Under the pieces are notes generated by a model, which was given only the letters and a program-made list of their open reading frames with translations, was not told the origin of the DNA and ran no database searches. A DNA stretch of 64,000 bases from Bradyrhizobium sp. 149 (GTDB lineage Bacteria > Pseudomonadota > Alphaproteobacteria > Rhizobiales > Xanthobacteraceae). The stretch spans positions 62,001-126,000 of the forward strand of contig NZ_JADPKK010000013.1 in the NCBI RefSeq assembly GCF_023073915.1, given 5' to 3'. Position numbers and translations under genes: made by a program. Of this stretch, positions 27,701 through 36,700 are shown piece by piece (position 1 is the stretch's first letter; each line of letters begins with the position of its first letter).

Positions 27701-30700
27701 CCGTTGCCCGGCGCACCCGAGCCCATCGGCAGGAAGATCGCCGAATAGAGCGAAACGCCGTCATAAAATAGATCGAGCAGCCGCGCCGTGAAGATGGTGC
27801 TGTTGCTCGCCGTACCGGCGACGCCCTCGCTGCCGGAGGCGCAGCAATAATAGAAATACGGGTGATTCCCGCCGGATGCGATGTGCACGCCACTGTCGTA
27901 GGCACCATAGGCACCGAGATAGGTCGTCGCCGCCATCACCGCCGTCAATGTGTCGTTGTCGGCCGGCTTGTACTCGGTATTGGCCCATTGCGAGGCCACG
28001 TCGTGATTGGAGCTGAAGATGCTGCCGACGCCGCCGTTGAAGGTGAACGAGCCGTTGGGCACCACCATCTGGATTGTCGCGGCATCGAACGTCTGCGACG
28101 CGACGACGTTGCCGAGATTATTGGTGATCTTGAGCAGGCCGTTCTCGTTGGTGACGACGCCGTCGAAGTAGATGTCGGGCGTGCGCGTCAGCGTGTTGCC
28201 GTTCTGGTCGACACCGAGACCCGTGTTGGGGTCCTTGCGGTTATACACCGCCGAAATGTCGATGATCGGCGTCGCGCTGTTGTTCGACGTGAAAGTCACG
28301 TTCGATGACGATCCCGGGTCGACCTGAGGGTGCGTGACCAGCCCCCCCGTCACATTGGTGATCGTGAGGTTCGACAGTGCGACGAAATCAAGGCCCTGGT
28401 TCTCGATCTTGATCATGGGCGAAGAGCGCGCGATCACCGACGGCGCGACGAGACCCGCGCCGCCTGCCCCGGACAGGCTCTGCGCCAGGATCGAAACGTT
28501 GCCGGCCGACACCAGTATATCGCCGAAGGCGAAGGCGTTGCCGGAGGCATTGGCGGCGAACGGCGCCTGCTGGATCAGGGTGTTGATCTGACGCTGGACA
28601 TCGCCGGTCGGATCGGTGCCGCCAAACGTGATCGAGGGCTGCGGGGCCGCAAGCGCGGTCTGCACTTGCGTCGTCGTCAGGCCGCTCAGAGATACGAGTT
28701 GGGCGAGGATCGTCTGGTAGGGATTGAAGCCGCCGACGATGGTGTACTGGATCTTCTGGTGGTTCCAGCTCATCACCGGATTGAAATGATTGACGTCGGA
28801 GACGTATTCGAGCGAGAGCGGATCGTAGGTGCTGGTGGTGGACAGGGTCGGCGTGGTCGCACCGAGTGCGATCGTGATCGTCTCGTCATTGTGGATGCCG
28901 GCCACCACGAGGCCGTTGAGCGCGACATTGCCGGTTCCACCGCTATTGTCGTTGCTGTGGTTGTCGCTGTTCTTGGCGCTGAAGATCTCAAGGTACGGAT
29001 TGTAGTTGCTGCCGAGGCCGGAGGCCGTGACCTGGCCCGGGGTCGCGGTGAGCGAGATGTCCTTGGCGCCGAGCACCTTCGAGCCGATCGCGAGCGTCAG
29101 GCTGGTATCGTCGTCGGCATTGGCGGTGCCGCGGTAGAGCCCGGAGATGGGAACGACGGTGTTGTTGTAAACCACGGTCGTCGCGTTCGCGGCAACGCTG
29201 CTGTAGATGCTGCCGTCGCCGGCCAGGCCCGCAGCGATGTTGATCTTGCCCCAGGCCTCCACGGTCGAGCTGCCGCCGACATTGACGGTCTGTCTTGCAT
29301 GCACCCATGCGTTGGTGCTCGCACCGACTCCGCCGACGGCGCCATAGAGGCTGGCATTGGCGTAATTGTTTGCCGCCATCCGCGAGGCCGAGCCGATATA
29401 GATGTTGCCGGCGCTGAACAGCTCTCTGGCCTGGATGTTGACCGCGAGCGTGGCGTTCGCCGTCATGTCGGATTGGGCGCCGCCGCCGGCGAACAGCCCC
29501 GCAGCGCTCAGGTTGACCGTGTCGGTCGTGCTCAGCGTGTTGTAGGCCTCGATGTTGATCGCGCCCGTCGTCGTCTTCGGATCGGCATTAAGGCTCAGGA
29601 TCGTACCAGCGTCGATGTTGGTCGTGACGGTCTGGGTCACCCTGGACTTGCTGAGCGCGGCGGCGCCGGCAAACACGCCGCCGGAACCGGAGCGTGCGCC
29701 GCCACCAGCCTGGTTGACCACGTCGTTCGCAATCACAACCATGTCGCCGCCGGCCGAGTTGACGATCAGATGCGTGCCGATTTCAGCCGTGGTCGTCGAG
29801 GTGACGTCGTTCTGCGCGCTGCCGCCGGAGGCGCCCGCCGCGGAGGCCTGATAGGCGTCACCGCTGCCGGCATAGTTCGTCGTATGCTTGGCCTTGATGT
29901 TGAGGCCGCCGAAATAAAGCGTGTTGTCGGTCGCCTCGCCATAGAGCATGGCGTCGGTGACCGCGGTGGTGCTCGTCGTCGCGACCGCCGCGGCGCCGGC
30001 ATAGGTGCCGCCGGCACCGACGATCGCGCTGGCGACATTGGTGTCCGTGCCCGTGGCCGTGATCTGGAGAACGCCCGTATTGGACGCTGTTGTGACCGCG
30101 TCAGCCCCCAGATAGGCATGGGTGTGGGCGCTCGATGAGACCTGCGCGATGGTCGCGCCAATGGCCAGGAACCCGGTCGAGAGACCGGTCGACTCGGCGT
30201 ACTGGCTGCTGTCGTTCTCAGCTGCAATGACGACGTCGGCGTTGGGAAGGTGGATTCCTGTCCCGCCATAGGCGCTGACGGTCGCGTTCTCCGAAGCCTT
30301 TGCGTAGCTGCCCTGCGCACCGATCAACGAGCCGCCGCCGCCCGCGAGCGACCAGGCATAAGTCGTCGTGCCGCCCGTCGGAACCAGCGCCATGGCGGTC
30401 ACGCCGAGCGCACCGCCCGAGAAGGTACTGTTGTCGCCGACATCGGCGGTGACGGTGGCGGTCACCGTCGATTCCGCGACGGACACGCCGATGGCGCCGC
30501 CGCCGACCGCGACGCCGATCGCTCTGCTCGAAAGGTTGGGTGTAATCGATGCCGACACCAGCGTGCCGGCGCCGGTCGCGGACGTGGTGATCGATGAGCT
30601 GGAACCGATCTCGGCCAGAACAGTCGAATTTTCCTTTGCCGTCGCGACTGCGCCGTCGCCGGCGACGATGCCGCCGGCGACCGCAGTCGCCGAGGCGGAC

Positions 30701-33700
30701 ATTGCGCCGGCCTCGGCTGCACCAACCGCAAGTGTCGAGCTATTCACCGTGGCGTTTGACAGCACCTTTGCGGCAACCGAACTGGATCGTCCCGTGGTGG
30801 CGATCGACACCCCGATGGCCGCAAGGCCGCCGGTGCCGCCGCCCGCCGTCACGCTCTGGGTCGAGCTGTCCATCGCCATGACGGCGACGCCGGTGCCGCC
30901 CGTGCCGGTCACGGAGCCGCCGAGCTGCGCCGTGACGGTATTGGCAACGTCGCCGACCGCCACCGCCGCATCCGCGCCGAAGTAGAGCGCTGCACCGCCG
31001 GCGATCGCCTCGCTGTCGACGGTCTTGCCCGAATAGGGTCCGGTGTCGGCGTCCTTGACCCGCGCCGCGACCGTCACGGAAGGCGCTGCAACGATCGCGC
31101 TCAGATTGGCGAGCACGCTGCTGTTGACACTGGTGTAACCGATGCCGGCACCGATACCGACATTCTTGGCAAATCCGGCGCCGAGCAGGAACATCTTGGT
31201 CGCGTTGGCGCTGGTGGCGGCGACATTGACCTGCGTGCCGGTAACATTGCCGCCCGCGATCTGGGCGGTGACGCCGTCATTGCCGCCCGTCAGAACCGTG
31301 CTGACGTCGTAGGTGGAGGTTGCGCTGGCGTTGCTCGGATTGCCCGAGGTGCCGCTCGCGACCGCGTCGCTGCCGTGCGAGGAATTGGTGCCCGCGTTCA
31401 CCGAGGCGATGGTGCCGTTGTTGCCCTGATTGAGCTGGCCGGTCTGCTCGCCTTGCGTATCCGGATCAGCGGTGTTGGTGCCGATGATGATAACGCCGAC
31501 GCTCGCACCGATGCCGACGCTGCCGCCGATGCCGGCGGTGACGGCGTATGACAGGACTTCCTTGGTGCTGAGCGCGCCGACATCGATTGCGCCGGACGAA
31601 TTGAGGTTGCTGTTCCGGCTTTCCGCAATGGTCTGGCTCTTGAAGACGATGACGTTCGCCGCCGCGCCGACGCCGACGCCGGACCCGCTGGCGGCAATCG
31701 AAAGCGCGCCGGCGATCTCCTTGATCGCCACGTCCTCGGTCGCGTTGATGGTGACGGCTCCGGCCGCGCCGCCCGTGGGCGATTGCAACGTGGTGTCGTA
31801 GACGCCGGCAATGGTGGTGTTGTTGGCGATCTCGATGTTGGCCATCCCGGCGATTGCCGCCGTGCCGGTCGAAAGCGCGCCGCCGATCGAATAGGCCTGG
31901 AAGCGGTTCTTCGTCGTTGCCTCGACGTCGAGCGCGCCGCTCAGATTGACCGCGGTCGTATGCGCCGCGCCATTGCCCTGATAGTGGAACTCGTCGCCGA
32001 CATAGGCCTCGGTCCGGTTTGCCGAGACCTGGACCAGGAACGCCGCGCCGATCGCGGCCTGGCTGCCATAGGCGCCGGAACCGTTAGCAGACGCGATGCC
32101 GGTGGCGTCGTAGGCGTCGACCGCGAGCGACGACGCCGTGAGAGAGCCGCCGTCGACATAGGCCTCGGTGGTTGCAACGAAGACGTTCAGCCCGACCGAG
32201 CCGGTGCCGAAGCCGACCGCGATGGATGACGCGTCCTGCTCGGCATTGGCTTTCACGGTGACGGCGCCCACTGTTGCGCTCGCCGACTGCACGCCACCAA
32301 CGCTCGCATTGGTGATGTAGGCCTCGGTGTCACGAGACATCGTCGTGCTGAGAATGGTCGCACCGCCGCCCCCGTTTCCGGTTGGCGGCACCACGCCGGC
32401 GCCGAACGCGCCCGAATACGAGAAGCTGCTGGCGGCCACGTCGATCTGCGGGTACAGCGTCGAACTTGCCAGTCGCGTGTCGATCGCCGCGCCGTCGATA
32501 TAGGCCTTGGTGAATCCGCTCATCACATTGGTGATCGGATTGATCATGATCGAGATGCCCGAGCCCGCAGACAGGGTGGCGACGTTGGTGACGACGGCCT
32601 GATGCGAGCTGGCGACGACGGCGAGGCCGCGTACACTATCCTGGGTCTCACTCAGATCGGGCGTGGTGTCGGTTGGCGCGCTGAAGCCGCCAAGATCGAT
32701 CGCGTGCGCGAGCGTGCCGCTGTTGACCGAAAGCACGTCGCTCGTGCTCGTTCCGAGCGCATCCACTTTCGTCGTCGTCCCGCTGATATAGGCGGCGGTG
32801 GTGCCGGTGATCTTGTTCGTGACCATCGAGCCCGCGCCGCCGGCCGCGCCTTTGCTGATGGACACCGCGCCGGCGAAAACGCCCGCCTTGTCATTATTGC
32901 CGGCAATCACGGCAACATTGTTGTTCGCGGTGACGTCGGCCCCGCCGGCGACGCTGGCGGTGACGTTGGTTCCCATCAGGTTGGTGGCGACCGAACCTGC
33001 AAGGCCGATCTGCGAAGAAATCGCGATACCGACGGCAACCGTGGAGATGCTGGCGTCCGAGTTCGCGTTGACGGCGACGTTGCCCGAGGCGGTCAGCTTG
33101 GAGCCGGTGACACCGGCGCTGACATCGTTGGCAATGCTGCTGTAGACGAGTGCCAGGCCCGCGGCGCTGCCTTGCGTCGAAGCGCCAGCGACGGCGGCGG
33201 CGCCGGTGATGCTGGAATTGTCGGTCGCGGTGACCGAAATATTTTTGGCCGTGATAGCGGATTGTGACGCGCTGGACAGGTTGTTGCCGATAGCCGCCGA
33301 AACGATATTGGCGATCGAGCTGATCGTCATGCCGCCGACGCCGGCAAACTGACCGGTCGCCAGGCCGAACCCGATCGTGACCGACTGGATCTTCGTGGTA
33401 TCCAGCGCACTCACCCTGACATCGCCGTTAACACCCGCGGTCAGCAGCACGTTGGCGATATAGGCCGAACGCGTCGTCGCGATGGTATCGTACACCATCG
33501 AGGCGCCGACATTGTTCTTGCCGGCCTGGATGATGCCCGCAACAGAGATGATGCTGGCACCCGGACCGTTCGCCGTACCGTCGTTGAGCGCCGCCGCGCT
33601 GAAATCAATGCAGTTTTGCGTGCCATTGCCGCTCGCGGCCGTGCACGTGTCCGATGCGAGATGATTGTTGTTCGACTTTCTGACGAGATTTCCGAGCGCC

Positions 33701-36700
33701 GTGTCGAGGTCCGACACAGCGCCGCTATCCGCCAGCACGGTCACACGCCCGACGTTGATGTTCACGGTCGAGTTGCTGCTGATATAGGCCGTCGTCGTCG
33801 AGGTGATTTCGTCGACGACGATCGAACCCGATAGACCGTTGGACCCTACCCCGGCCGACGCGGCGCCGGCCGCAATGACGCTGGCATTGTCCGCCAGCAC
33901 CAGAAGCGTGTCGTAATTGCTGATCGACGTGGACTTGATATGCGCATCGGTTGCCTTGCCGCCCGAGGGATCGCCGATCGAGGCATAGGTCATGGCGACG
34001 CCAAAGCCGCCCTGTCCGCCGGAAACATAGAGCGAACCGCCGCCGATCGCGATGTTGCTGGTTTGGTAGGCATCGACCTCGAGAGCCCGCTGGACGCCTG
34101 TGCTCCCGCCGGCGATCGTCGAATTTTCGATGTAGGCATGCGCGCTGTCGGTGATGATGCCGACGGACAATGCGATCGAGGCAGCGTTGGATTGTGTTGC
34201 CGCAGCCAAGCCGATGGCGACGACCATTTCCGATCCGCCGTTCATGGCCTGCACGGTTACGGATTGCTGGTTGTTGACCGTGGAGTTGGAGATGAACGCC
34301 TGGGTGGCATTGTTCGAGATCGCCGCAGCGATGGTGCCGTCAATGGCCACGCTCGACGAGCCGGCGCCGCCCGCGAGGTTGGCGGCGGCGCCACCTGAGC
34401 CGTTGCTCAGGATCGTGTTGTTGAGCGCCTGGACCACCAACGTGGCCGTTGGACTCGGCGAATAGCGGTTGATCGTGACGCCGGTGATCGAGGCCGTTGT
34501 ACCAAGGCTCACGTCGCTAATGGACGAGCTGCCGGCCAGATCGATCGTGAAGCCGTCGCCGGAGGCGCCCGACGACGAGCCGATCTTTGCCAGCGCAGTC
34601 GAAATTCCGCCGCCTCCGCCGGTGGCGGCCGCGCCGACGGCGCCGGCCTTGGTGCCGAAGTCCGATACCGAGGGCTCGGAGATCGCCGCCGCAATCGACG
34701 CCGCGGTGATCCGGCCCGCAGTGGTCGCGGAAATCGCCAGATGGTCGGCCGTGACCGACCCGTTACCACTGCCGTTCCCTGAGAACGGATCGTCCGCATT
34801 GAATGCTCCCTGCCGGACATCGTTGCGATTGTCACCGACATAGGCCGCGGTATCCGTGGTCGCACCGAGATAGGCGACTGCAAGACCGACGGCCGAGTTG
34901 CCGCCCGCCGAGACCGCACCGGCGACCGACAGCATCGACAGATCCTGCTGGGCGAGCACATTCACCGTCGGAGCCGACACGGTGGCGCCGATGCCGATCG
35001 AAGCATGCGTCGTGTTGTTCACGAGTGCGATCGACGTGATGCCGTTCAGCGCCAGCGCGCCGGCCGCCTTGCCGGACGTCGGCGCGACGCCGAAGAACTG
35101 GTCGGTCGTCGTTGCCGTGATCGAGATGTTGTCGGTCGCGCCGATCGAAGCGCCCGACGCCACGCCCGCGATCGTGTTGCTCCAGAACTGCACAAGGTTG
35201 AGCGCGCCGCCCAGCGACGAGCCACCCGACGTGTTGCCCGGAAGCAGGCCGAGCGTGCCGACATTGCCTGCGGCATCGATCGAAGCCGAATAGGCACTCG
35301 CCGTGATGGCAAGCGTTGCGTCAAAGGCCTGTGTTGCGCCGCTGTCGAGCGCGGCCGTCCACGCGCCATTGCCACAACTCGCAACCGTGCAGGTCGCCGT
35401 GAGGCTGGCGCCGGTCGCAACCCACGCCGTGGTGTTGTTGTGGACCATGAAATTGTTGAGCGACCCGGCGATGCCGACGGTGTCGCCGGCGTCCGCGGTC
35501 GCATTGGCATAGCTGGTCAGGATGCTGCCGCCGACGCCGAGATTGCCGTTCAGATGTCTCAGCACGTCCGTCAGCGAAGCCCATTGCAACCAGGTGTTGG
35601 TGATCGGCAGATAGGTGTTCGCCGAGACACCGATCTCCGGCGCGTTGATCAGGGTCCCGGCGCCGATATAGGCGTTCGAGTTATGCGTGAAATCGCCCCA
35701 TGCGACCGCCGCGGCGACAGCCGTCGATTGGCCGTCGACAGGGCTCGAGCTGATCGCCGAGGCCGTCGCAATGCTGCGCACGCCCACGTCGATCACGTTG
35801 CTGATGACGGCGACGTTGCCTGACGTATAGATCGACGGCGCGCCGCCGCTCGGATTTTGCGCGATCGCCGCCGTTGCGCTTTGGGTGCTGTTGGCAATCG
35901 AAAGCGCCGCCGAAGCCTTGAGATTCAGGTCCGCGGTGAACAGCGTGCTGAACTGCTGGGAGAACAGGTTGGGATTCATCGTGCCGACAACCAGGGCGCC
36001 CTGGAGTCCGGCAATCAGAGCCGGCGTACCGGTGATGGTCGAGGACGTCGTCGAGTTCGACGTGGTGTTCGAGGTCGCCTCGACCGTCACCGAGCCGTTC
36101 ATCCGGTTCGACGTGCTGGACCCCAGCGATGACCCGAGGGTCGCGGTCGCCGACGTGTTGACGTTGCTGATCGCGACGGCACCGCCGACGCCGCCGTTGA
36201 GGGCCGGATTATCCAGTCCCACGGAGGTCGCAGAGGTCGAGAAGCTGTTGTTGTTCAGCGCACGCAGCGCGAATCCACCCGTCGATCCGCTCGCGGTCCC
36301 TACGCTCAGGTGGGCGCCGGTCGCGATGTTTGCCGCCGTCGTCACCGACGCCGTCGAATAGGCTACCGTCGCCACGAGAACCGCGCTCGAGGTCATCGAT
36401 ACGGCAGTGACGTTCATCGTGGCATCGTTTGTGGCCTTGATGCCGAGGCTGCCGCCCGCGCTGATCGTCGCGTTGCTTGCCACATTGGTAGTTACGTTGC
36501 CGGCAATGTTACCGACCACGACCGCAGCGCCGACCGGCGATGCGCCGAGGAGCGACGAGGCGATAACGGGATCCTCGGCCCTCTCGGACCCGTATGCGCT
36601 GATCGAGACGTTGCCGCTGCCGGAGATATTGGCATGGCCGTTGATGTTCACGGTCGCGGTTGCGCTCGCCGCGACATAACCTCCGTTGAGGCCCAGGATC

